A stretch of DNA of 64,000 bases from Girardinichthys multiradiatus (lineage: Eukaryota > Chordata > Actinopteri > Cyprinodontiformes > Goodeidae). The stretch spans positions 31,121,644 to 31,185,643 of the forward strand of contig NC_061806.1 of NCBI RefSeq assembly GCF_021462225.1, given 5' to 3'. The position numbers and the translations under genes were made by a program. Positions 35,613-47,220 of the stretch are shown piece after piece; within the stretch, counting starts at the first letter, position 1; the number at the start of each line of letters is the position of its first letter. A model generated the notes under the pieces. That model had not been told where the DNA came from. It ran no database searches and saw only the letters and a program-made list of their open reading frames with translations.

Positions 35613-38194
35613 TATAGAAGATAAGAAAATTGTGTCAGTAAATTGTTTTCAGTTTGGGAAACATTTTACCAGATAGTGTAGCTAACATCTTTTTTAAAAC
35701 CCAATGTTTATTTGTTTCTTTCTTTCTTTGATAGATGGACTCTGAAAGAAGTGCTCTCCATGTCATACTGAAATTTCTCAGGCAGTTGTAATGAGGTCGC
35801 TTTTTAAGGCTCTTATCGACACAATTATTGAGTTCACAATGATATTTAACAACAAACAAGCATCATACAGTATCTAGAGCCGAGAGTATTCCTGGAAAGT
35901 ATTCCTCACATTATTCTTTGACCAAACATGTATTTAGTTTAGCAAATTCATATGAATAAAACTTGACACACAACAAATCTCACAAAAATGGTCATGAAAG
36001 TGGTCCTTTGTCTTGGATATTAGAGGACAAGCCACACATATGGAAGCTTAATTATGGCTTATAGCCAACTGTTGTCCAGGAATAATATCTACATTTTAGT
36101 TGCCCTTATAAACAATGTGGGCAACATTTTTCAGAACCTAATGAAACTTTAAATTTACTAACAGATGATTACAATTTGAACTGATAAATCATTTTACAGT
36201 TGTTTTCTTCTTTGGTTGATCTAAAGTGAAATGTTTAAAACAACCATCATATGCTCTATTTGAGAGCAGCTGAGCCACACCAGCGTCCTGTATGAGGCCA
36301 AAGCGAAAAGCCCTGATGGACACAGCTGCAGTGCAGCCAGAGGACATGTTCTGTTTGAGTGAGGGGTGTAGCTGCGATTATAGATTTGTGCACTACAGCT
36401 GAATGATCACACTTTCAAGCTGTTTGTAAGCCTCTAGACGCCTACCTTTGGGTGAAATCAGCAACTTCTCACCCACTCTGTGCAGGCTGTTGGAAGGCAT
36501 TCTTGGAAATGCAGAGACTCACTGACAGGAGTGTAAGCAGGTGAGAGATTTCGTATAGCCTCTTGATGACATGTTTTGCAGATTATAAATTGGTGATATA
36601 ACTGTCAAACCAAAGTAAAAGGTATTTTTTTAAATGCAGTCTATTCTATTGTTTTCAGTTGCATTCTTTAATTTCCTAAAAAGCAGAGTTGCCCGGGGTT
36701 TTAAATTGCTGTGCTTTCTTTTATGATGGGTGACTTCAGCTCTCCTATGGATTGTTTGGCCTAGGAGCTTATTCCCAATAAGGAACGTAAGGAGGAGGTG
36801 GCTTTCATCATTCATCATGGCTGTTTTGTGAGTCAGTGGTGATTAATCTGATTGGTGGTGTTCAGGCGCTGTGTCCCCCAGAGAGTAAGCCAGAAACGGG
36901 CTTATGTGCTGAGATAAACGGCCTTGACTGCTCCCCTGGATGCTGCGGTTTCTGCGTTCGACTTTTGGAGTGTCTCAGGTGCGCGCGTCATAACCGGACG
37001 TGGGTACATGACTGGTGGTGTACTCAACAAAGGCTTTCTTCGGGAACAAACATTACCATGCCGGTCAGTGACTATTCCACCTGATTCAACATCTGTGGGT
37101 GTACGCTTCAGACTATGAATTTTAAAACAGATAATCTTAGCCCTTCATTGTAATTCAGCAGAACAATGTCCGGTAAAAGGGACAGGATGCGAATGTGTAA
37201 CCCTCTAATCTTTTTCTTTAAATTCCCAATTCTTTTTTTCTGTTTTAATCTGGTTTAAGAATGAATCAATCAAATAATAATTTAAATATTAAATTAGTCA
37301 CACAAAACATTAAAAATATGTTTGAGAAGAATTTAAGGCTTTGTCTTTACCTGAACCTATACTTGAATGAGTTTCTTAAACTAAATTAAGATTCTCCTTT
37401 AAAAGACCTTACCTACTAGAAAGAAGTCATGGTGCTGAATTTTCACAGAGCTTATAGTGATTAATAAAGAAATGATTGACCACATTGAACATATTGGATA
37501 CTTGGTAAGTGAATTTGCATTATGAATATGATGGCGCACAGTTAATAAATTATAAAATAAAATTTTTAAGCAGTTGCTCTGTTTCAGCAATGTAACAGTT
37601 AATGGTTTTATCCTGTGTACGCTTAAATAGTGGCAGTGACTGGTGGGGGTGGTCATTTCGGTGACAGCCTGCACTGCTAGGGTTTTCCAGGAATTTCTGC
37701 CAGGAGCTTTCAATATTTTAAAGTGTTGTCACTGATATATGAGTATTTGTGAAAGCTGTTTTGGACTGCTTAGGCGATGGGTTTTATGCTCTACAGTACT
37801 ACTGGGACAAAAAGGTATGCTCGATTTTGGCAGAATATGATTGGCTTAAAAGGAATGTTGCACAGACAAAAAAATAATGTTGTTTATATGCTACCGTGTG
37901 AAATTATTATCCCCTTTCGTTATGTTAGAAGGACGCCCCCCTTCAACAACCCCTTTCGCACCCCCTTGATGGTCAAATTAACAATTATATAAAATTTATT
38001 TTCTACTGTAAATCACAACAGAAGTCATTTAGGTTACATTTCCTATACAAAACAGAACTATACATTGTACTTTTATTAAACAAACACAACAATCCTGTTA
38101 TTTAGGTTATTTTCACAACACTTTGTCATTTTGTGTTCTCTGCATCACGTGTGTTGCAGTGACATAATCCTGCCAGGAGACACAGACGGAAAAG
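35613..38194. other. Intergenic or intron, nothing recognised
   Basis: Mostly AT-rich. A less AT-rich stretch at about 36850-37090 has short open frames without a recognisable protein. Confidence 0.45.
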
Positions 38195-38446
38195 ATGTCA
38201 CAACCACCTGCAAAACAAGCTGAAATATCTGGGTTTTTTAAACGCCCCCAGAGTTGTGAGGATAGCAGTACTCACTATCCTGAAAGTAGCAACGTTAACT
38301 TACCTACTCCGCATCTAACTATAAAAAAAGTGCCTCAGGCCCCACACATTACAAGCAGCAAAAATCGACACATGTGGTGACATGTTTTGACGCGGCCTAT
38401 CTGTCAGAGGGGAAATACTCCCCCTGGCAGTACAAGACTGATCTTG
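38195..38446 (+). pseudogene. Possible 5' exon of a hAT/ZMYM-like transposase-derived gene
   Basis: ATG 38195 opens a 61-codon frame starting MSQPPAKQAEISGFFKRPQS, ending TGA at 38378-38380. Another frame continues across CFDAAYLSEGKYSPWQYKT to a consensus donor TTG|GTAAGT at 38447. A start of the type K-x-x-x-ISGFFKRP is common at the N-terminus of hAT-family transposases and their zinc-finger derivatives in fish. No downstream catalytic part was found, so it is at best a fragment. Weak call. Confidence 0.3.
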
Positions 38447-38764
38447 GTAAGTATGTAAATACAACGGATAAAGATAGAGAGATGGAGAGAAACAGATAAA
38501 GATAGATAAAAAACAAACTTGCGCACTTTTGTAGACAATTGACAAAAAGTGTTTTTCTTAATAACTGTTAAAATATGCTGCATTTGTATTGATTGTAATG
38601 TTAGGATAAACAATGGATTGCTAAATATCTAAGCAATAGTCTGACTTTGGGACTTTGTCACTGCTCACTGAGCCTTCTCTTTCCCCTTTGTGATATATCC
38701 ACTTTAAAGATTTCCTAGGTTCTGGACAGTTTTTTGTGAGACAATTTTTTATATTGTTCTTTTG

Positions 38765-38890
38765 AATGGTTGTAACACTGTTACCTTGCAGCGAGGGGGT
38801 CCTTGTTTCGAATCCTAGCCATGCTGTCGCTGTATAAAGTTAGCATTTTCTTCCCTTGAATGCATGGGTTACATCTTGGGGCTTACCATC
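38765..38890 (+). mobile_element. tRNA-derived SINE fragment
   Basis: AACACTGTTACCTTGCAGCG then GTCCTTGTTTCGAATCC (B-box-like), followed by a TGCATGGGTT stretch. Plus-strand head of the family seen complete on the minus strand at 49702-50047. Confidence 0.65.
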
Positions 38891-39706
38891 CAGAGTTGGG
38901 TTCCCCAATAATCAAATAATCAGATGATGACCATATTACTGGTAGATATTCCAGCTGACAAGATCTGTGGTGATACGTCCAGATTTTGCTTCCTCCTGTT
39001 TCTCATCTTTCCTTGCAACTGTCTTTTTGACCTTTTGTGTCTTGGGTACTATAAAATGTGTTAGGTGTGAGGATCTGCTGCTGAGAGACTCTATACATTT
39101 GCCGTGGTAATATTTGCAATATATTATACAGTATTAGCCCAAAGACGTGTATGTAAGGTTGAGTTGCTAACAGACTGTGCTCTTCATGGCTGTTGGTCCT
39201 GCATGTCTCTCCACTGCTCTGTGATGGAGTGAAGACTTGATCAGACAGGTGCTAATGGTTAGTTTTAACAAACACGAATCCTTTTCCTTCAGACATCATT
39301 TATAAGAATAAAATAGTGAAGTGGTCATTACAGTCATTATTGAAGAAATGAACATTCTTCGTGACACTCTAGTTGCTTTTTTAAAGTTTTCTCAGCATCC
39401 TGCATGGCTGTTTCTGGTTGGGATGGAGCCATGAAAGGAAATTTAGGTCAGCAGCTGATGCGTAAGGACAAATAAATTATCCAAAATACCATATAATTAA
39501 AAATAGCCTCAGCAGCTAATGTCATATAACCAGAAATTCGGATTAGTCATAAATAAGGAAAACATATAAGCACACGGGCAGTGATTCTCATGCCTTGATG
39601 CATTAATTATAATTGGTGATGGGAAACCTTTGCATGGCTGCACAAAAGTAACTCTTCATTCACAAGGTATTCCTGTTTTAAAGCATACTTTACTGTTTAT
39701 ACCGTT
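38891..39706. other. Intergenic or intron, nothing recognised
   Basis: No feature recognised. Confidence 0.45.
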
Positions 39707-39712
39707 TTCCTC

Positions 39713-41587
39713 TATGGAAGCAAATCGTTACCATATTTCAAATGAAAAAGCATTTCAGAAATGCTTTTTCATTTTAAGAATGTGGCTGCATTGTTTGACT
39801 CATAAATGAAATTAGTAATCAATAATCCTATTTGCATTTTAATTTTCTTCTTCAAGACTTCTCATTCTTTCACTTAATTAAAATGAAAAAGACATTTGAG
39901 ATTTATTTTTCAAAATGTACCCCAGCAAATAGATACCAAAATTCAATTTGAAATGTAAAATTTGAAAATGAAAAAGCATTTCCAGAAATGCTTTTTCATT
40001 TTAAGAATGTGGCTGCATTGTTTGACTCATAAATGAAATTAGTAATCAATAATCCTATTTGCATTTGCATTTTCTTCTTCATGACTGCACATTTTATGCC
40101 ATAATCAAAAAGAAAACAAAGCAGACATTGCTTTTTCGTTTTCGTGGTCTGCCCGCAAAGTACTGCCCAGAACTCGAAAACGAAAAAGCATTCCGAGCTG
40201 CGGGCGCAGAAGAGTGACGTCAGCAGCCGCTCTTCCTCAGCTCCCTGCTGACCGAGCTACCCATCTTGTTCGGTAGGGGGCGCTGTGCATGTCTGCATTG
40301 CATTACATTGCAAACGTGCCGAGAAATTGATTGAATTGCAGCAGGGTCGAGCTCAATTTGTGGCATTGGCAGGCAGAACTGGTAGTTCCGGTGGCAGGCT
40401 GTGGCATCCTTGTGGCAGCTTTATGGCCTGGGACATCCAGCGTGTTTTTAAGCATTTATTTATATTTTTCTGTGAGTGACCTTCAGAATAGCCGCTCGTG
40501 CTCTATAATAAACCGGCTGTTTGTGCAATAAATCGTCATCCTTTCAACACGTCACACATACACACAGTGCTATTTATTTTCCATGTCAAGTAAATACAAT
40601 CACCTTATGTTATGGGTCTAAAGCTGTTTATTAAATAATAATCAATAATGAAATCATTATGTAAAGGTAACAGGCTATAGCAATAATGACAACCCATTTG
40701 CCGATAATCAGCATCAGCTTCCACAAAAACAGCGGCAACCGCATTGGCAAGCTTTTACGGCCGGTCTGGCACCTTCTGGCATCCTCGCGGAATCCCGTGC
40801 CACCGTGCGGCAAGCTGTGGCAGTTCCGGTGGCAGCTTCGGTGGCAGGCTGTGGCGGAACTGCCACAGCCTGCCACCGAAGCTGCCGCCGGAACTGTGGA
40901 GTTGTGGCGGAACTACCAGTTCTGCCTGCCAATGCCACAAATTGAGCTCGGTCCTGCTGCAATTCAATCAATTGCTTGGCACGTTTGCAATGTAATGCAA
41001 TGCAGACGTGCACAGCGCCCCCCTACCGAACAAGATGGGTAGCTCGGTCAGCAGGGAGCTGAGGAAGAGCGGCTGCTGACGTCACTCTTCTGCGCCCGCA
41101 GCTCGGAATGCTTTTTCGTTTTCGAGTTCTGGGCAGTACTTTGCGGGCAGACCACGAAAACGAAAAAGCAATGTCTGCTTTGTTTTCTTTTTGATTATGG
41201 CATAAAATGTGCAGTCATGAAGAAGAAAATGCAAATGCAAATAGGATGATTGATTACTAATTTTATTTATGGGTCAAATAACGCAGCCGCATTCTTAAAA
41301 TGAAAAAGTATTTCTGGAAATGCTTTTTCATTTTCAAATTTTACATTTCAAATTGAATTCTGGTATCTATTTGCTGGTGCATATTTTTAAAAAATAAATC
41401 TCAAATGTCTTTTTCATGTTAATTAAGTGAAAGAATGAGCAGTCTTGAAGAAGAAAATTAAAATGCAAATAGTATTATTAATAACTAATTTCATTTATGA
41501 GTCAAACAATGCAGCCACATTCTTAAAATGAAAAAGCATTTCTGAAATGCTTTTTCATTTGAAATATGGTAACGATTTGCTTCCATA
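39713..41587. mobile_element. Foldback element, 1.9 kb, arms of about 680 bp
   Basis: The left arm 39713-40390 and right arm 40908-41587 are inverted copies with few differences, from the ends TATGGAAG...CTTCCATA inward to the GGTAGTTCCG/CGGAACTACC boundary. Direct repeats TTCCTC at 39707-39712 and 41588-41593 look like a 6-bp target-site duplication. Inside each arm a unit of about 225 bp is repeated (starts near 39742 and 39967 on the left). Each unit begins with its own small palindrome GAAAAAGCATTTC-AGAAATGC. The inner arm is much richer in CpG (about 40180-40300). No protein is encoded. Superfamily unknown. Confidence 0.9.
40821..40896. repeat. Hairpin in the loop of the foldback element
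   Basis: Arms of 35 bp (40821-40855 and 40862-40896) differ at one position and flank a 6-base loop GGAACT. GC-rich, built of GTGGCAG-like units that also occur at about 40388-40425. Confidence 0.9.
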
Positions 41588-41593
41588 TTCCTC

Positions 41594-42739
41594 TTGACTG
41601 GTCTTTAGTTTTGCAAGATGAACCACCCTTCCTATACACAATTAAACCCTTAAATATTTCCAGGATATCAAATAAAATGTGAATGTTGCTATCACATGTG
41701 GGATTTACACTCTCAAAGAGTAAAAGCATTATTTTTATGCCCCTTAAACCCTGGAACTGTAAAGCACTTAAAATAAAAACGTAGTGAAACTAAATGAGTG
41801 TTCAGTTAAGCAGAGCTCAGTAAATACTGTGAGGTCAATCAGTGTCAAGAGTAACTATGCAGTATGTAAATTGTTTAATTAATTACATCACTCCCTCTCA
41901 GTTTATTAATCCACATGCTCTATTCATAACTGTGAAGCAGATATTGACAGCCACTATAAATGAGGACAATTGTGAGACATCTCACACACAGATTGTTTTT
42001 CTCTCTCTGCTGTTAAGTCCCAACTCTGCCGACCTGTGAAGCCGCCACTTCTTTCAAAAGACCATCAACTGAATTAGTCAAACTAATCCATGTGATAATT
42101 ATTCCACCTTCCTTGAAAACAAGAGGTGCCATTTCTTGGAGACAGCTTGGGAAGGTGAAAATGAAACATCCTGTTTTGCAATCATGTATGTGGAGTCAGT
42201 GGGATTTTTGCCACACAATCCAATCTGTTCAAGATGGTGGATAAGCTTGGCAGAAAAACTAGCCTCTCACATCTGCTCCTCCCTCATAGACAACTGGGAG
42301 GTGTCAGTCCAGTGAGGAGTGTTTTCATTTTCTCATTGTGCTAGCTGTCCACAACTTCAGGCCTGAGTGCTATGACTAACCTCTTAATAAATAATTAGAG
42401 ATAGAGCAGAGGCACATGGTACGACTCGGCTTTGCTCAAGCAGCATCATAAACAAGACAAGTCGACAAACACTCTTAGCAACAATGGAAAAGGCAGCAAA
42501 GTCTGAAAACTGAGACCAAAAACAAAAGAGCTCAATAGCAAAAGAGGTATGTTGTAAAAGTGTTTAAGGGTTTAATACTGGAAGAGTCTGTCATGCAAAA
42601 GTAAAATCTAGTCAAGAAGGAAAGTGTTTAAACAGCATGATGTTACCACCCCCATTCTTCCTAGTTGGAATGATGTTCTCAGACTTTTGAGCTTACAACA
42701 TTTTCTCCAAGTTGATCTGTGGTCACTAGTAAACACCTT
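41594..42739. other. Intergenic or intron, nothing recognised
   Basis: No feature recognised. Confidence 0.45.
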
Positions 42740-43340
42740 AATCTTAATTTCATCTTGATAAATTAACATCTTTGTCCCTCAATGGATTTGCACACTGTAA
42801 TCTTGCTTCTTGTGTTGCTTTTGGAGTAATTGCTTCTTTCTAACTAAGGTCATGTTGGTGCAGAATTCATGTTACAGTGGGTAATGACACTCTGATCAGC
42901 TTCAACCAGCATCTGCACAACATCTTTTGCTTTTGTTCTCGGGTTGATGCACACATTTTGCACCATTTTCAGTCTGATTCCTGAATTTTATGATCGCCGC
43001 ACATTTCTGTCATGTTTATACTTGTGTATAATTGTTGTAACAGATAAACGTGGCATCATGCATCTGGTAATTATATCCATGGATAAAACTAGACTTGTGA
43101 AGGTCCAAAGTTATCTTCCTGAAATTTTGGCTGATTTCCACTGTTTTTCCCATCATGTCACTGAATAAAGCAGTTTGTTTATGTATGCATTAAAATACGC
43201 TGACAGGTGTGCCTCCAGCTAACTAAATTGTTGTGAATCAACCCATCAGAAACTTACAAAGCCATGATATCTGGGCTCTCCTACATTGTCTAAGGCATAG
43301 TATTCTTAGTTAATATAAACTTCTAAATTTGACCAAAGTA
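42740..43340 (-). pseudogene. Decayed Tc1 element, salmonid/Sleeping Beauty-type lineage
   Basis: The minus strand near 43150-42930 reads like the start of a Tc1 transposase of the lineage common in salmonids: a GKTVEISQNF-like start at about 43155, then a degraded helix-turn-helix. Flanking sequence (ATCAGAAACTTACAAAGCCA, TGACAGGTGTGCCTCCAGCT) matches the 5' untranslated part of that family. Heavily mutated, with no open frame and no clear ends. Confidence 0.65.
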
Positions 43341-43534
43341 ACAAAAACAAATCTCTAAAATATTATCTTTCTTATTAATTTTGGCATTTGGCAAATAGAA
43401 ATTATATTTTTGTTTACTTTGTTTCTTACATGACTTGTGGTAAACTGCCGAGAAGACTTTTTTGTTTCATTCAACAATTCAGCAATCTTGTCATTCTTCC
43501 ATCGAAGCCAGCTGTATGGAATGCAGGGCTAGTA

Positions 43535-45145
43535 CAGGTCCTTCTCAAAATATTAGCATATTGTGATAAAGTTCATTATTTTCTATAATGTAATGATGAA
43601 AATTTAACATTCATATATTTTGGATTCATTGCACACTAACTGAAATATTTCAGGTCTTTTATTGTCTTAATACAGATGATTTTGGCATACAGCTCATGAA
43701 AACCCAAAATTCCTATCTCACAAAATTAGCATATCATTAAAAGGGTCTCTAAACGAGCTATGAACCTAATCATCTGAATCAACGAGTTAACTCTAAACAC
43801 CTTCAAAAGATTCCTGAGGCCTTTAAAACTCCCAGCCTGGTTCATCACTCAAAACCCCAATCATGGGTAAGACTGCCGACCTGACTGCTGTCCACAAGGC
43901 CACTATTGACACCCTCAAGCAAGAGGGTAAGATACAGAAAGAAATTTCTGAACGAATAGGCTGTTCCCAGAGTGCTGTATCAAGGCACCTCAGTGGAAAG
44001 TCTGTGGGAAGGAAAAAGTGTGGCAGAAAACGCTGCACAACGAGAAGAGGTGACCGGACCCTGAGGAAGATTGTGGAGAAGGGCCGATTCCAGACCTTGG
44101 GGGACCTGCGGAAGCAGTGGACTGAGTCTGGAGTAGAAACATCCAGAGCCACCGTGCACAGGCGTGTGCAGGAAATGGGCTACAGGTGCCGCATTCCCCA
44201 GGTCAAGCCACTTTTGAACCAGAAACAGCGGCAGAAGCGCCTGACCCGGGCTACAGAGAAGCAGCACTGGACTGTTGCTCAGTGGTCCAAAGTACTTTTT
44301 TCGGATGAAAGCAAATTCTGCATGTCATTCGGAAATCAAGGTGCCAGAGTCTGGAGGAAGACTGGGGAGAAGGAAATGCCAAAATGCCAGAAGTCCAGTG
44401 TCAAGTACCCACAGTCAGTGATGGTCTGGGGTGCCGTGTCAGCTGCTGGTGTTGGTCCACTGTGTTTTATCAAGGGCAGGGTCAATGCAGCTAGCTATCA
44501 GGAGATTTTGGAGCACTTCATGCTTCCATCATGCTGAAAAGCTTTATGGAGATGAAGATTTCATTTTTCAGCACGACCTGGCACCTGCTCACAGTGCCAA
44601 AACCACTGGTAAATGGTTTACTGACCATGGTATCACTGTGCTCAATTGGCCTGCCAACTCTCCTGACCTGAACCCCATAGAGAATCTGTGGGATATTGTG
44701 AAGAGAACGTTGAGAGACTCAAGACCCAACACTCTGGATGAGCTAAAGGCCGCTATTGAAGCATCCTGGGCCTCCATAAGACCTCAGCAGTGCCACAGGC
44801 TGATTGCCTCCATGCCACGCCGCATGGAAGCAGTCATTTCTGCCAAAGGATTCCCGACCAAGTATTGAGTGCATAACTGTACATGATTATTTGAAGGTTG
44901 ACGTTTTTTGTATTAAAAACACTTTTCTTTTATTAGTCGGATGAAATATGCTAATTTTGTGAGATAGGAATTTTGGGTTTTCATGAGCTGTATGCCAAAA
45001 TTATCCGTATTAAGACAATAAAAGACCTGAAATATTTCAGTTAGTGTGCAATGAATCTAAAATATATGAATGTTAAATTTTCATCATTACATTATGGAAA
45101 ATAATGAACTTTATCACAATATGCTAATACTTTGAGAAGGACCTG
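43535..45145 (+). mobile_element. Tc1/mariner element, nearly intact
   Basis: 1,611 bp flanked by TA (43533-43534, 45146-45147). Long inverted repeats of about 200 bp: left CAGGTCCTTCTCAAAATATT, right AATACTTTGAGAAGGACCTG. Inner ends at about 43735 and 44940 carry the same AAAATTAGCATAT/ATATGCTAATTTT motif. Arms are very similar to each other, suggesting a recent insertion. One transposase gene inside with a single visible lesion. Confidence 0.95.
43863..44868 (+). pseudogene. Tc1 transposase (DD34E), single frameshift
   Basis: ATG 43863 starts MGKTADLTAVHKATIDTLKQ. N-terminal paired-like helix-turn-helix (KEISERIGCSQSAVSRHL, residues 26-43), basic AT-hook-like linker (GRKKCGRKR, 49-57), second DNA-binding region to about residue 120, then the catalytic domain with the first Asp at 148 (FSDESKF) and the VMVWGAV block. 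The frame is lost near 44528-44536 (after HFMLPS) and resumes one base over as EKLYGDEDFIF, carrying the second Asp (FQHDLAPAH) and the Glu (NPIENLWD), and ends FPTKY at 44868. All catalytic residues are present; the shift truncates translation before the second Asp. Confidence 0.95.
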
Positions 45146-45164
45146 TAGTAATCCTATCAAAAGA

Positions 45165-45790
45165 TTCTCGCACTTGAGCTTTTGATTTCTGAAACTCCTC
45201 CAAAGTTTCCATGGGCCGCTTACCTGGTTCTCTGATTATTGCTCTCCTTGGCTATGTCTTCATAGTCTTGCAGTTCTGCCAAACTCTTTCCAATTTTAGA
45301 TGATGGATGGAACAGTGCTTCATGAGATGTTCAAAGCTGGGAAAATGTTTTATAACTTAGCCTTGCTAAAGACTTCTCAACAGCTTTCTCCCTGACCTCT
45401 CTGCTTTGTTCCTTGATTTTCATGATGCTGTTTGTTCACTATTGTTCTGTAACAAGTCTCTAAAGGCATTCAAAGAACAGATGTATTTTACTGACATTAA
45501 ATTACCCACAGTTGAAGTCTCTTTACTAAATCTGTGGTCTCTAGGGGCAACTGATTGCAGTGGATTTAATTTGGGGATAAAAGAGTAGAAGGGGCAGAAT
45601 GCAAGCCACACTTTTCAGATTTTTATATAAAAAGATGCTATTTGCCTTCCTACACTAATAATTCCCAATTTAATTGGTCTATCACATAAAATCCCAATAA
45701 AATGGTATAAAGCTTAAAACGTGCACCATTTGTAAATTAATACAAATGCTAATAATTAATTGCCAAAACTTTTGTATGCTTTGTTTAAGT
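45165..45790 (-). pseudogene. Decayed Tc1 element, 5' half of transposase and arm
   Basis: Matches, in minus orientation, the N-terminal coding and upstream part of a common fish Tc1 family: GAAACTCCTCCAAAGTTTCC, AGTGCTTCATGAGATGTTCA, CCACACTTTTCAGATTTTTA, and GGTCTATCACATAAAATCCC. The coding part is broken. It lies 20 bp beyond the intact Tc1. Its arm sequence is of the same family as 13010-13225. Confidence 0.7.
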
Positions 45791-47039
45791 AGATCAGGAG
45801 TAAATCAGGAGGCAATATATGTTATATAACAGTGCACAGACAGTTCAGACTTGCAAAAAGCAGATCATTGAACCAGCTTTTAAAAACCGTTTTACAACAC
45901 TGCAATCACTGACCGTTAATGGAGGCCCAGACCTCCTATAATACTTTGCTATTTATGTTGTCATCTTAAAACAAGAGTAAATTCATGGATATTTATTTTC
46001 AAACTTGTTTTGCTTCACCACTGCATCAGTGGACACCAGAAGGGCAGTGCATTGACCTTTATAGACAGAGTTCACCATGCTGAAGGCTCTGCAAGCTTTG
46101 CCCCACTCCATGTTAGAATACAGAGCCGTACTGTTGCAAGTGCTACTGCTGCTGCATGCCCTTCTGCGCTGGCTCTTTTCCCAGCATGCTTCATAGAGGG
46201 GAGGTGTTGAGAGGAGGGGGTTAATGGAGATGAGAGGAAGAAGGGAATGGCTGAGATTGTATATAGAAAAGACCAGTCAGAGAAATGTAATGCGAGGAGG
46301 TGGATGAAAGAAAGGTGTTAGAGAAGGAAGTGAGTGGATGAGGAAGCGTAAACTGAGAGTAAATTCTCTAAAACCTGCTAGTTTTCATACAATGGCTGAC
46401 TGACAGCGTTGATATGGATGCTAGACAGCCCAAACAATGTCGTTTGGTATTTTTTAGAAAAATAGGGGGCACGATCCTGAAGATAAAATGAGTAATTTTC
46501 ATCTTTACGTTTTTATCCTATGTTGTTGTTTTACATGCTCTCTTTTCAGTGCTGCAGAGCCATTCCTAGTGAAACACTTCAACCCACGCACAGCCAGGGA
46601 GGGAGTGAATGGATGGTTGGATGGAGTGAGGAAAGATACTGTTTGTGCCATGTTGGATGGGGTCACTGCCTGTCAGGGGGCTTTTATGTCTTTAAAACTC
46701 ATGTGTTGTTGCCAGTGGAAGTCAGGCATGCATACAACATAGACAGACTAACAGTGTACAGTAAACATGACCAAAGATGAACACCGTCTGTGCTTTAGTG
46801 CTCAAACTGTGCACAATTATTGATTTAAATCACACTCTAGGACTATATTGTTCCTTTTGGTTTATGAATATCCCATTCATTATTGATTGGTTGAATTCTG
46901 TGTCTGCATACTTAAGAGGCTAACATCATTTCATGAAAATTTGGGAGCAGTCAACCTGATTTGCACAGTAATTGTTACTGTGTATTGCAAAATAAGTGAT
47001 ACATGTTGAACATTTGCACGTTTTGTCACATTGCAATCA
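45791..47039. other. Intergenic or intron, nothing recognised
   Basis: Includes a purine-rich stretch at about 46195-46345 (GAGAGGAGGGGG, GATGAGAGGAAGAAGG). No exon recognised. Confidence 0.45.
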
Positions 47040-47220
47040 TAATGTGTGTTGCAGAAAAGACTGCAAATCAACCTAAACACACTATCCTCGTGGTGACAGG
47101 TGGTGGTGGCAACATCATGGTGCGGGATGCTTTTCTTCCAAATGGTGAGGGAAATTGATCAGAGCTCATCGGAGAATGAATGGAGCTAAATGCAGGGCAT
47201 TGCTGGAAAAAAACCTGTTA
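47040..47220 (+). pseudogene. Tc1 transposase fragment
   Basis: GGTGGTGGCAACATCATGGT and GGGATGCTTTTCTTC correspond to the GGG-x-x-MVWGCF block between the first and second catalytic Asp of a Tc1 transposase. It continues to about 47215 (GGAAAAAAACCTGTTAGAAA). Only this central piece is left. Confidence 0.6.

Noticed and set aside
40631..41042. Several overlapping open frames of 80-118 codons in the foldback loop
   Set aside because: They are mirror frames on both strands of GC-rich palindromic sequence, with no plausible protein.
39713..41587. Reading the foldback element as a second Polinton or its terminal repeats
   Set aside because: Both have 6-bp duplications, but the ends differ, the termini lack AG...CT, and no Polinton gene lies inside.
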